From: Heracleum sosnowskyi
Lineage: Eukaryota > Streptophyta > Magnoliopsida > Apiales > Apiaceae
Reading direction: 5' to 3'
Assembly: GCA_030848705.1 (NCBI GenBank)
Contig: CM061236.1
Coordinates: forward strand, 135,771,970 to 135,835,969
Length of the DNA stretch: 64,000 nucleotides
Shown: positions 48,878-59,662 of the stretch, piece after piece
How the letters are laid out: each line of letters begins with the position of its first letter
Numbering within the stretch: the stretch's first letter is position 1
Position numbers and translations under genes: made by a program
The notes under the pieces: model-generated
What the model saw: the letters and a program-made list of their open reading frames with translations, nothing else
Databases searched by the model: none
What the model was told of the DNA's origin: nothing

Positions 48878-51800
48878 TCTATTCTATATATAATACTGCA
48901 ACGTACCCTTTCCGTGAATGATTTTATTCCAAGTCATCGCCACGTCAGATCCTTTATAACTCCGTTTATTGCTACTAGCTGCCATGTTTGTATATATATC
49001 GCGACCCTTCCCGGTTCCGCCTCTTAGCCTGCTCACGTGTCTTAACGTTGATACTCTCATCAAACGTCAAATCAAATCCATTCGATAAGAAGGAAATGAG
49101 ATGGCGAGCAAAGAAAGATGATGGTGAATCTGCCCAGAAAGATTATCAGGTACATTAAATATGTAGTGGCACCACCTGTATGATGATATGTTCAAATCAA
49201 GGGAATCCATTCTACTGCTGCTATAACAATAATTTGGTGGGACTTGAAGCTTCACCTCCAGTTAATCGTGCCTAATATTCTCAGGTATTTTAATTGGCAT
49301 TCATTTAATGTACAGACTTCTATACAATAAGATTTAACACGTATCTGTATTGCAATTTTTATCAACTAATCTATCCCAAGGTTAGAAAAAGAATGTTAAA
49401 AGAATCAATTTTTACACTTTTGATCGATTTACTGGCTACACAATATTAACTATTTACCTTTCATATCTGGAATGATATTTGCATCTGTTTAGAATGGCTT
49501 CTTTCATAATGTCTGAGAAGGAGACGTAACTCTTGTAACACGATTATGAGTTGCTCATCCTGCTGTTTTAGCATTTTCTTCATCATCATTTAGACTTGGT
49601 AGTACTTTCCCTACAGAACTGAAATGTGCAGTTATTTGGTAGCTTACTGGATGCTGAGAGTAGATTTCAGTCCCCATTTTCTAAGTGTTACTCATATTAA
49701 ATTTAAAAGGCTCATAAGAAATTGTTGCTATTTTCTTACTTTTGTATCAATTCACTAATAAGTATGGATGTCATCATTCATATGTGACGGTATGAGAAGC
49801 TGTAATAACTATGCCTGGATATTAGTCAGTCTAATAAAAGAAGCTGTGCAAAGTGGGATCAACCCTCTGGTACAAGACAGTAATAACTAAACTAAAGAAA
49901 AAAACTACGGTATAGTTTAGTAGTTTACATATTACAACATTTGTAATAAGCTCCATTTTTTGGTGCATATGGAAAGTCACATGCGAGTTGAACCAAGCTT
50001 GCAAGTGTACCTCGTATAATCAGTTCTATTCAAATATATAAATGATTTTGTAGAAGTCTAATACAGTAAACTTGTATGTTTTTCCAGTCTATTGACTCTT
50101 TTGAAGTTTGCACTTTGCAGGTTTTATGGGGCAGAAGTGGAAGTGCACCTTTCCAGGGATATTTACCCAGAATTTAAACTAGAAAATGTACTGATGAGGA
50201 AAGATTGGCACATTATGCTTTTACATTTTGTTCTATCACTTAGATGTGCTATGAGCCGAACATTTGTCAGATCCTCAATTCCGAATCTGAGCCTAAGAAC
50301 TCGGATATTGTATCGGGCCATCTTGTGAGCCAGCCATTTTGGATCCAGCCTACATGTTTAGTTCCTCGGTTTTCTGGAAAGCCAGAGAAATTTAAGAACC
50401 AAAAAGTCAATGGTGAAATACATAATCAAGTAAGCCTCATGCCAGAGCTTAATTGCTGAACCAGTAAGTGCTTTGTCTCTGTCCTTTTTGGGTGTTGAAT
50501 CTTTTATTAATTATCTATCTATTTTTTATATAATACTGCAACATAGGGGTTGCATGATTGATTTTATTTAGTGCTAAACTAGAATTTAGCCCTTTTTCCC
50601 CTTTTACATGAGTACATGTATCATATACTACCGCTGCAACTCTTCTTTATCAGATTGATATTGCAACATAGGGGTTGCATGATTGATTTTATTCAGTGCT
50701 AAACTAGCCCTTTTGCCCCTTTTACACGTGTACATGTATCATATACTACCGATGCAACTCTTCTTTATCAGATTAGCCGTTAGGGATATCAGTGTCAATA
50801 ACTCTAATGGTATCAATAGCTGATTTGATCTTTCATGTGTACATGTGATTGGCGGTGCATGAAGAAAACCTTAACTTTTTTACAGAGCTTCTTTATACCA
50901 TTAACATTAGCTTTTACAAGACACTTTGTCTAATCTTTATGTTGCAAAACTATTTATTAAAAGCGATTGTATAATTGTATTATATGTAATTTTTGGTCTA
51001 TCATCTGCGTGCAAGTCATATTCGAGTTATTATACGAGGTGCCAAATTAAAGTTGGTGAGGTTTTAACATTGATCCACTGAATAGTACTATCGTCCCGGT
51101 TAGAAGGAATGATATGATATGAATAAAATAGACAGGTTAGATGGAGGAATAAATGAAATCATGAATGCTTATTCTCGAGTACATAAATTTGATGTCATTT
51201 TCATGTAATCTAATTCATTCGACCCAACAAATTGATCATCTTTGTTTACCTCAACCGATCTGTAATGTGCCAGATCGTCTTTTGTAGACTTGGCCACATT
51301 TTTACGATTAAGTTGAGGACTTGTGACTTGTGTACATGTAACAATCATGAAGTTAGTTTGCTTGCAACTTTATATGTTGGCTAGGAGGGAGAACCTAAGT
51401 GCAGATTATATGTGCCAAAAATGTGTATACAGATGAACTTAAGAAAAACATTCTCCCTTCAACTTGGACTTTATTCTTATATAACTAATTTAGTAAATCT
51501 ACAGTGAAGTTTGTTTTTTGGGTGGAGTCTTAAAAACTTTAGTTGAAAAATTGTGAAGGAATTAGCTATATATAGAATACTGAAATCCATATTTTAGATA
51601 AATAAATAAACTACAAGGTAGCATAAAGATGCTGCTACAATCTATTTTCATCTTAAATATTCAGTTTTGAATTGCCAGTACATCAAGCAATTGAATCGGG
51701 AAGCAGTTACCTAAGATCTGCTGCATACATCACAATGCATTATTCTACTATAGGTGAGAGTTCTTTGCATTTAAAATGTCGAGAAGACAGGACAATACGA

Positions 51801-54800
51801 TATGAGCAGGACAGTTGATATGTAGGCGCTCGTTTTACCCTATCAAGGTCAAATTGAAAAGTCATCCAATATCGTAACCTGGTCAGCCTCTTAAGTTCTT
51901 TGGAGCGATTGATTCTGTCAAGAAAAACAGCAGCAACTGAACGTCCAGGTGTTCCTTTTAAATTTATGGACGTCCCACTTGCTACTATAACATCTTTTAA
52001 TAACGTACTCTACTCTTCTCAGTAAGAGGACAAACAGAAGCATTATCGAGGTCAGAGCCTGGTTTTTTGCTTCTGATTAAGTAGCGTGTTGTTTGTTTAA
52101 CTAGGGCTGAAGTTGTCTCCTTTCAGCCTGCCAAACTTAATTGGTCAAAATTCCGGTCAGAATATATAAGATGCTTTTATGGAGGTGTACTTATATAAGT
52201 GATGTGCTGGGTTTGTAATTGCACAATATTGCAATCTTGGGTTTGTTATTGCATATGATTGTTTGTCCGCGTCTAACGAATTTCACTGATCTGGACTGTT
52301 CCCTGATTGGTCATTAAAGTTCACTTGTGTTACCATTTCTTTATTTATGTAGCTCATTTTTATAAATAAACTATTAACGGATAGTGTCAGGACTTTCCAT
52401 TTCGCCCAGTTGCTGATAAACATCTACAAAAGCAGATTTTAAGCTCGGAGTGCAGTGGCACATGTTCGCTCATATGGATTTGCGGTACAATGGATGTAGC
52501 AAAGCATGTTCTTCGATCAGAAGGTATAAAGGGTCTTTAAAGGGATCGGTCCCGAGAATGGCGCTTGAAATTTCAGGAAAGTGTTGCTATGCTTGATGCA
52601 TATGAAGACATAAAGCATTAGATGGCATGAGCTCAGGACCCATTAAAACTGGGACAAGGCTCTTTGATGTTAACAGAGGGCTGGAGTGTTTTGATTTGTG
52701 TATACCCTGCTGATGCAGTGACAAGTGCAATTCAAGTTGATGACTATATAAATCCAAAGAACCTGCCTCAATTAATGCTTTCAAAGATTTATTGGGTTTT
52801 GAAGGCATCAAAGGGTGATACAAAGGTTTTAATCCTACCATGGCTCGAAGTATTCTTCCAAATGCAGCATGCTCTTTGACACACGGTACAAGAATTGATA
52901 TCATTACTTAAAAGTTTCTCCTTTAATGTTGACTACATGTGTCAGCCTACTACTTAAACTTTGATTGTTAGTTTCTATTCGTGCAAATTTTCTTTAGAGT
53001 AAGTATCATCATGTAGATTTGCAGAGCCGTGGTGTCCTTGATGAGGATAGCTAATGTCACGTGTTCAGTGATAAGGAACAAACACTGTTTTCTACCCGAC
53101 TTTCCTCTAAACATGTCTGTTGCAATCTGTTAGACCAATTTAATTAGCTTTATGTCTTCATGCATCGCAAGAAACAAAGTACATATTACCGAAAAATGAT
53201 CACCATTTACATATATTCATATAATTCTCTCGTCCTCTTCTTGATCATTAAGAAAACAATTATCATTCATTGTTTTCTCAAGCCACAATTTTTTCTATAT
53301 TATCATTGCACTTTTATGACTGCACATATTTGTTATATATATAGTTTTATGATGCTTGCTTTAGCGAAAATCAACCGAAAAGTCTTTTAGCCATGATTAG
53401 GGCTCCATTTTCATTTTAACCTACTAAAATATACTATGTCAAAATGTTGATCATTACTGTTTGTGTTTGTTGATGTATTGAATAATTTGGTTACTGTTTG
53501 AATGTGCCATGTTCTTTTTGTGTGGCTTGCTGAATGAATCATTGGTATGTATGGATTTGTGTAAATCATGTTACAATGCTGACTTATCTAAAATATGGTA
53601 CGATACTACGATCAAAGGTTGTCATAATTAAAAAGTGCTTGTATGGTACATTGTTACTGCATTGTCTCATGTGTCCGGGATTTGCTGATTTCTGTCGCCT
53701 TCTTTTAGTATGCTCAGCTTGAGATGTTTCTTGGAAAGTCTGCTACTGAGGCACTCCCGCTCACTACGCAACAGAGGAATTCTTGACGTACCACAGGTAA
53801 TGTAACTGCTTAATTGCCTTCTTGTTTCAATCCTGTTTTGAAGATTTTCATCAAGAATTTTGTTTTCAGCCATTAAATTAGTGGCAGGGATTTGATTTTA
53901 AAATTTGCGTTTACCTGTAGCTTATGTTTTTAATTGGAATAAAAGTTACTTTTTTTATTATCCAATAATAATAACTTCTGCTGCAGCCATCCTAAGTTTT
54001 CAAATTATCGTCCCTAGGAGGAGAGAGTCACAAGCCCAATGCTGAATTTTAAATTACACTAATGCACTTAAATGTTGGTTGAACTTAATATTGTCTCCAC
54101 TTGTCTAAATTTTATTGTATTATCCTTATACTCTTGAACCATTATGAAATTGCAACTGCTTGAGATTATGTGATCAAACAAATTTTGTAGGTTCTAAGGC
54201 TTAACCGTATCCAAATATATATTTCAAGCTCAAATTTATATTCTACAAAAAAATAGAATCCATGGTTTAACTGTCATATAGATAAAAGTATAGAATTGCT
54301 TGCTAAGTTTTTAAGAATGTATTTTGTCAGCTGCTACAGCCACATAAAGTTTGGTGCATAACTCTTGTCGAAAAGCACTCATCTTAGTGTCCGAAACAGG
54401 CTTGTCTTTTGTTAATAATCTTTCGTCGTTTCTGATATTTCATATTTGCCAAAAAATGAGATTATATGTAATACTAAAGTAACATTAAATGCATTTACAA
54501 CACTGACAGCCTTTAACCAAAAAAAGACATCTCTTCCTCTTACATGTCTTCGCTAAGCACCAAAAACATCCTCGGGACCTACGATCACCAATCAAAGGCC
54601 GCTATACGAGAGGCCAACAATAGTGATGCACTATGTCTGCTTCTTCACAGGTAATTCATAATTAAATCATAGTCACGACCTCAAAGTACTATTACTCGTG
54701 AGATGCATTAGGCTTCTTGATTGGCATAATTTTTTAAAAGATGGGTTAGGTTTAAAAAAAATTGTATGAATATAAAGCATATTAGTGCTATATTGCTATT

Positions 54801-57187
54801 TAGTAATCAAGATTAAGTAATAAAGGAACTTTTATTTTTATTCACTATAATCCATCTTAGATGATAATCGCTTTTACATCAGAATTGTATTTGGTCCTTG
54901 TGCTTGAATAGAACACGCATTGTTGAAAATACATGAGACTGGAAGATTCGCAAAATGCTACAACTAACTTTTCCGGGAAGGATCTACTATTAAAAAGTCA
55001 CAAGTTGATTTATAAAGTCATTTTAAGCAATGAAGTAATGATTCAATTTGAAATGTCTTATTTTTAAGGATTAGACTCAAATCTCATGCCCACATCTATG
55101 TCATTTTTCAGCCAACAAGTTTATGAGGTTAAATTTGAAGATCCTGGGTAACGGAGGTAAGTTCTATTTATGTTGCTTGTCTATCTTGTGGAGGCCAAAA
55201 CACTTCGTCAATGCGTTGATGTAGAACTTACTGCCTTTTTCGGAGATAGGTTGTGAAATGTGCTGACTTCTTGCTGTTATTTTGTGTGTGTCTGTGTACA
55301 CAGTTTAACGGAATGTAACTATATTTTTTCAGCATGTTTATAAAAATTCAACCCCCTGATGACTCAAGCCTTCGTGAAAGTTGAGCTTCATTTCAAAGAC
55401 TATAGTTTAGAGTCCTTATTCACACATCTCAACAAGGGTCCGTGAATTGGCATAACTTAACAATGAAATTTTCTATCATTTAGGTACAAACCAATACAGG
55501 TGCAACCATTGTAAAGTCTATAACCTATTAAAACTGTAAATTTAGTAATTGTTTTAGGTGTATCACTATGTTCTATGTTGATTGCTTGCTTAACATTAAG
55601 CTAGACAACAGGGATTTTGCGGTCACCCAACGACCGCGCACCTCCATATTGGATACTCCGATTCTTGGGATACTCAATACTCAAAAATCTGAACTAAAAT
55701 ATATCTTTTTAACAATTTGTACTACAAACATAAATGTTTTCAGTTTAAATTCTTGTATTTTAGATGTTTATATCATGTATTTGATTCAATTTGCATAAAT
55801 TTAATAGTTTTGTTAATGGATTTGTATAATATTTATAATATTATTATGTGTGCCACATCCCCTGGCACCAGAATTCCCATATTATTTTATTTGTCGAATC
55901 CATGTGTTCGTGCACTACACACCTGTATCCTTGATTCTTACAAATCATGTGATGATGTAATTACTAAGTTAATTCTAGGTCTTTGATTTATTAGTTTTAA
56001 CCAAATTAAACAGTGTAATTCTAAGTTAGTTCTAGGGCTCCTCTAACCAAAGTAATTGACGTATCCTCTAACAGAGAGGATAAGTCAGATGACAAAAGGA
56101 TCCGACAAGGAGTCGGATGACAGTGACTCTCATGAGGTTTTACCGATTTTACTGATTCAAGCATTGTGTAAATTCAAGTAAATTCATAATCGCAAATATG
56201 CCTGGATATGGTGTGCAGGAGAAGCCTAAAGGTTAAAAGATATTGATGTTGAATATGTGGTTATGTTTCTAAGACATTGTTTACTTATTTAGTGCCTTTA
56301 GAAAGCATGCAAATTTGGAGAGTTATGTTCAGAGAATTGCTGATGGATCTCCATTCCACACTCTTAACAACCTTTCACCCTTCTCTCCTTAGGGTATTGT
56401 AATATCTATAGATCTGTAAACAATATTGATCTTCTAAAACTGCATCAATTTTATAATTTTATCATCCTCTTGATTTGAATGTATATTTTTCACTGGAACA
56501 TAACTTTTCGCACACAAATTTATATGTTAACAAGTGAATTTTGGATATCAAATTTATATCTTTTTAAATGTCTGCAGCAATGTAGGTATGGAATGACGGA
56601 TGACTGTTAGAATTGCATACCCTTTACAAGGTACTCTTCATAGCTCCAAAACCGCTCTTCAGATATTTAGGTTAGCTGCATCATATAGATTAAGGTTCTT
56701 TTTTCTCAACAGGGATAATATTTTCAAAGTTGTTAGTGAAGTTGTTGGTATTTGTACCGAACAAGGAATTTCAAGGGCTTTTGGCCAGGTTGAGCTTGCC
56801 AAAGTAGGAGCATGTCGAATTGCATGCCAGATTGTCGGTTTATTTCCGCCACAATAGATAAGAGCCTGCAACCAGCTTAAAGAAATTTTAATAATTTGTC
56901 TTCAAAAAGTCCATAATATGTATAAAAATTATGTTGCTGGATCTAGATTTAAACACTCGCCAGAGCTTACTATTAGTGTTATTGATTGTGAAAAGAAACT
57001 ACCCCAGCAAGCCGTATATTTTTCCTTCAAAATTGTTATAGTTTCAAGTGTAGCTTTGTGCTTATTTGAGATGACTAAGCAATAACCAACTGAGAAAAAA
57101 CATAGAGAAACCTTTGTTTACCTTGCCTGAATTCAAATATATGCGAACCTAGAGCATGCCCGTGCCTCGCACGGGCTATAAAGCTAG
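48878..57187 (+). mobile_element. Helitron, 8.3 kb, inserted in the LINE
   Basis: It starts TCTATTCTATATATAATACT at 48878 after an A. It ends with hairpin GCCCGTG-CCTCG-CACGGGC (57158-57176) and CTAG at 57187 before a T. Removing it restores the LINE codons TTTACTATGAA|TTGGAGCTCG on the minus strand. The first 350 bp or so resemble the 7-kb Helitron at 10357. I see no Rep/helicase. Open frames such as 50092-50328, 52587-52904 (-), 52664-52879 and 56600-56857 may be captured exon pieces, but I do not recognise any of them. Most of the 8 kb looks non-coding. Confidence 0.9.
50518..50780 (+). repeat. Second Helitron-like 5' start and 125-bp tandem duplication
   Basis: TCTATTTTTTATATAATACT begins at 50518 after an A, a variant Helitron 5' end inside the larger one. 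The block starting GCAACATAGGGGTTGCATGA at 50538 is repeated with small differences at 50663. Both copies continue through CATGTATCATATACTACCG to TTCTTTATCAGATT. Confidence 0.75.
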
Positions 57188-57355
57188 TTCATAGTAAATT
57201 CCGGAGTCATAGTTTTATTCTCCCAACTCTTTTTGTTCCTAAAAAACCAGATTCCCCATAACACCATTGCAATTTTGCTCGATGTTTCCTGATCCTCCGA
57301 ACTAATTTTCTCCGGTAAGCACCTGATGTATCTTCCACTTCCCACATATTATACG
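57188..57355 (-). pseudogene. LINE fragment between Helitron and MULE
   Basis: Read on the minus strand it gives SSEDQETSSKIAMVLWGIW then FFRNKKSWENKTMTPEFTMN. This is the segment that follows the zinc-finger region in plant LINEs. It ends at the 9-bp duplication TATTATACG (57347-57355) left by the Mutator-like insertion. Confidence 0.8.
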
Positions 57356-57420
57356 GAAAAAATGACAAAAATAATCATTTTTTTGATAAAATAAACAAAA
57401 ATAACCATTCTGAAAAAAGT

Positions 57421-57925
57421 TGTCAACTTTACCCTTTGATATACTCCACCGATAGTTGGATATCCCATATCTCCGTTGACAGTTGGGTATCCCATATATA
57501 TGGGATACTCCACTTACAGTTGGGTATCCCATATGTCAAAATTAACCTTTTTTTAATACAAAATGAACAAAAATAAACGTGTGTTCTTAGTTTAGTCGTT
57601 CCCTTGGGGTCCAACAGTTAACCTTTGGGGTTCAATGGTTCCATTTTGGGTTTTAGAAATATTCAGAACCCTAAACCCTAACCTAACCTAACCTGATTTT
57701 AGGGTTGTAACAACCCTAAAATCAGGTCGTCGATCTGTGTAAGAAAATCAACTTAAAATCACATTTCGTATTTTGTGATTTTGTACATGTGATTTTATAT
57801 TGATTTTAGGCGAAAAAATTACAAAAATATTCACTGGTAGTTGGGTATCCCAATTTATATAAGATACTCCACTGGTAGTTGGGTATCCCATATACAAAAT
57901 AATCCACTGACAGTTGGGTATTTCA
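57421..57925. repeat. Repeated TTGGGTATCCCATAT words
   Basis: Versions of GTTGGGTATCCCATAT and ATGGGATACTCCAC, direct and inverted, occur at about 57425-57535 and 57835-57925. They recur at about 59548-59583 beyond the nested pogo element. Between them lie a short telomere-like run (AACCCTAAACCCTAACC, about 57668) and a hairpin of CCTGATTTTAGGGTTG. Confidence 0.75.
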
Positions 57926-57929
57926 TATA

Positions 57930-59544
57930 GAGTAGAACCTCGATAAATGAATACCTTTGGGATCAAAAAAAATTATTCATTTGGCGAGATTATTTATTTA
58001 TCGATTAATGAATATAATATTTATTTATCGATAAATGAATAATAATTCATTTAGATGATATTTTTAGACTTTTTTTTTGCAATTATATCATTTTGTATAT
58101 ATTAAGTTCAAATGTACCTGGAACTCGCGATAGTTATAACTTTTATGCAAACTTTAATTACATTCATATTTTTAGAATTCTAGATTAGTTGTACATGCAT
58201 GCATGGAGTAGATAAAGTGCACAGTACCATGTATTGAGACTACTGTGTACATGCATGATATATACAATATGGATGAAACCAGATTGTTTTATCGGTTGGA
58301 GGCTGACCATTCACTTGCCACGAAGCAGCTTGAAGGGCGGAGGAAAGATAAGGAGAGAATCACTATTGCTGTTTGTTGTAACGGTGACGGGTCTGATAAA
58401 GTGCCTCTTTGGGTTATTGGTAAGTATGCAAAACCCAGATGTTTTAAGAATGTGAATATGAATAATCTTAATTGCGAGTATCGATTTAATAAGAAAGCTT
58501 GGATGACTGGTTTGCTTTTTCAAGAATATTGTCATTGGTTTGACAAGAGAATGAATGGTAGAAAGGTTCTCTTGCTAGTAGACAATTGTCCGGCAGATCC
58601 AAAGATTGTTGAAGGCTTGAGAAATGCGGAGTTATATTTTTTGCCCCCTAACACAACTTCTAAAATTCAACCATGTGATGCCGGTATTATTAGAGCATTA
58701 AAAGTTCATTATCGACATCGTTTCTATTCTAGCAGTTTGCAGATGCTTGAGGTTGGCTCACCAAATCTTGAAAAAAAAATATATTGGATGCTATTAATTT
58801 TGCTACCATGGCTTGGAGTTTTGACGTGACAACAAAAATAATAGCAAACTGTTTTTGCCACTGTAAAATTCGATCAGAAGAAGTTGATGTTCCTGAAGTA
58901 GAAGATGGTCAGCTAGAGCAAGAGATCCAAGATTTAACTAAACTCCTTTCTAAATTGAGCTATAGAAATGTGATAGATGTTGGACATCTTCTGAACTATC
59001 CTGAAGAGAATAATGCGGTTATGAAATCTCCTACGGACGAAGAAATCATTGAAGCTGTACTAAATGATGAGGCAAATGATCCAGAACCCGATGATTGTAT
59101 CACTATACCACAAGTGTCCTCAAGAGAAGCTTTTCAAGCTATTATCACTATACAAAATTACCTGCTGCAACATGATCAAAATATTCCAGAAGTGGTGCAT
59201 GCTTTACACAAAATCAAGGATCAGATGCATTTTGGGGGAGGAAATAAACAATCAACTTTGGAGGCATTTTTTTAAAAAATATGACTTATTAATGTGTTTG
59301 AAAATTAGTCATTGGATGAAATGTATTCATGATATATTATATAAATAAAAATATATTATTTGAAATATAGTGATTATTCATATATATTTACATGGGGCCT
59401 ATAAAGACTTCATTTGTATTTATTCGTTAATGCATTAAGCGAGGTTATTCGTTAAGCCCATTGGACCAAGTTGAGACCGAAGAAATTTATTCATTAGACG
59501 AGATTATTCATTTATCGAACATTCATTTATCGAGGTTCTACTTG
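57930..59544 (+). mobile_element. pogo/Tigger-like DNA transposon nested in the MULE
   Basis: The perfect 22-bp inverted repeat AGTAGAACCTCGATAAATGA(AT) lies at 57931-57952 and, inverted, at 59521-59542. TA dinucleotides flank both sides, as expected of Tc1/mariner-pogo insertion. It sits within the TTGGGTATCCCATAT-type palindrome of the host MULE, whose unbroken form is visible near 57484. It carries the damaged transposase at 58245-59275. Confidence 0.85.
58245..59275 (+). pseudogene. pogo/Tigger-like transposase, truncated and frameshifted
   Basis: The frame 58245-58829 shows the DDE_1 core: NMDETRLFYRLEADHSLATK (first Asp), VLLLVDNCPADPK (second Asp), and LPPNTTSKIQPCDAGIIRAL (third Asp, pogo-type DDD). 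After a run of nine A near 58771-58779 the reading moves to the frame at 58784-59275. That frame continues DAINFATMAWSFDVTTK and ends STLEAFF, typical of plant Tigger-like C-termini. The DNA-binding CENP-B/HTH N-terminus (roughly 150 residues) is absent, and the sequence before 58245 is AT-rich non-coding. The protein therefore cannot be functional as it stands. The perfect terminal repeats suggest a fairly young insertion of an already deleted element. Confidence 0.88.
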
Positions 59545-59662
59545 TATATGGGATACTCTACTAACAGTTGGGTATTCCATATGGTAAAGTTGGCCAAAAT
59601 TTTAAAAACAGGTATTTTTGTTAATTTTGTATGAAAAAAAAGGTTAAAGTTATCTTTCACCC

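Larger units (their letters stand above)
57356..59662. mobile_element. Mutator-like element (MULE-type MITE), 2.3 kb
   Basis: It is flanked by the perfect 9-bp direct repeat TATTATACG (57347-57355 and 59663-59671). The ends are about 75-bp AT-rich imperfect inverted repeats. The left reads GAAAAAATGACAAAAATAATC...GTTGTCAACTTTACC. The right, on the opposite strand, reads GGTGAAAGATAACTTTAACC...GGCCAACTTTACC. The ends also carry repeated TTGGGTATCCCATAT words. It has no MURA transposase; its only transposase belongs to the nested pogo element. Removing it rejoins the LINE frame as GVTYN-MWEVEDTS. Confidence 0.8.

Noticed and set aside
50092..50459. Two overlapping frames as a possible captured gene
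   Set aside because: I recognise no family, splice context is unclear, and the frames overlap in different phases. Left as part of the Helitron.
52587..52904. Minus-strand 105-codon frame opposite a plus-strand 71-codon frame
   Set aside because: Neither shows recognisable motifs; one or both are chance frames. A protein search of both would be needed to decide.
57660..57700. Interstitial telomere repeat
   Set aside because: Only two or three degenerate CCCTAA-like units are present, too few for a telomeric tract. The neighbouring CCTAACCTAACC and the CCCTAAAATCAGG hairpin look local.
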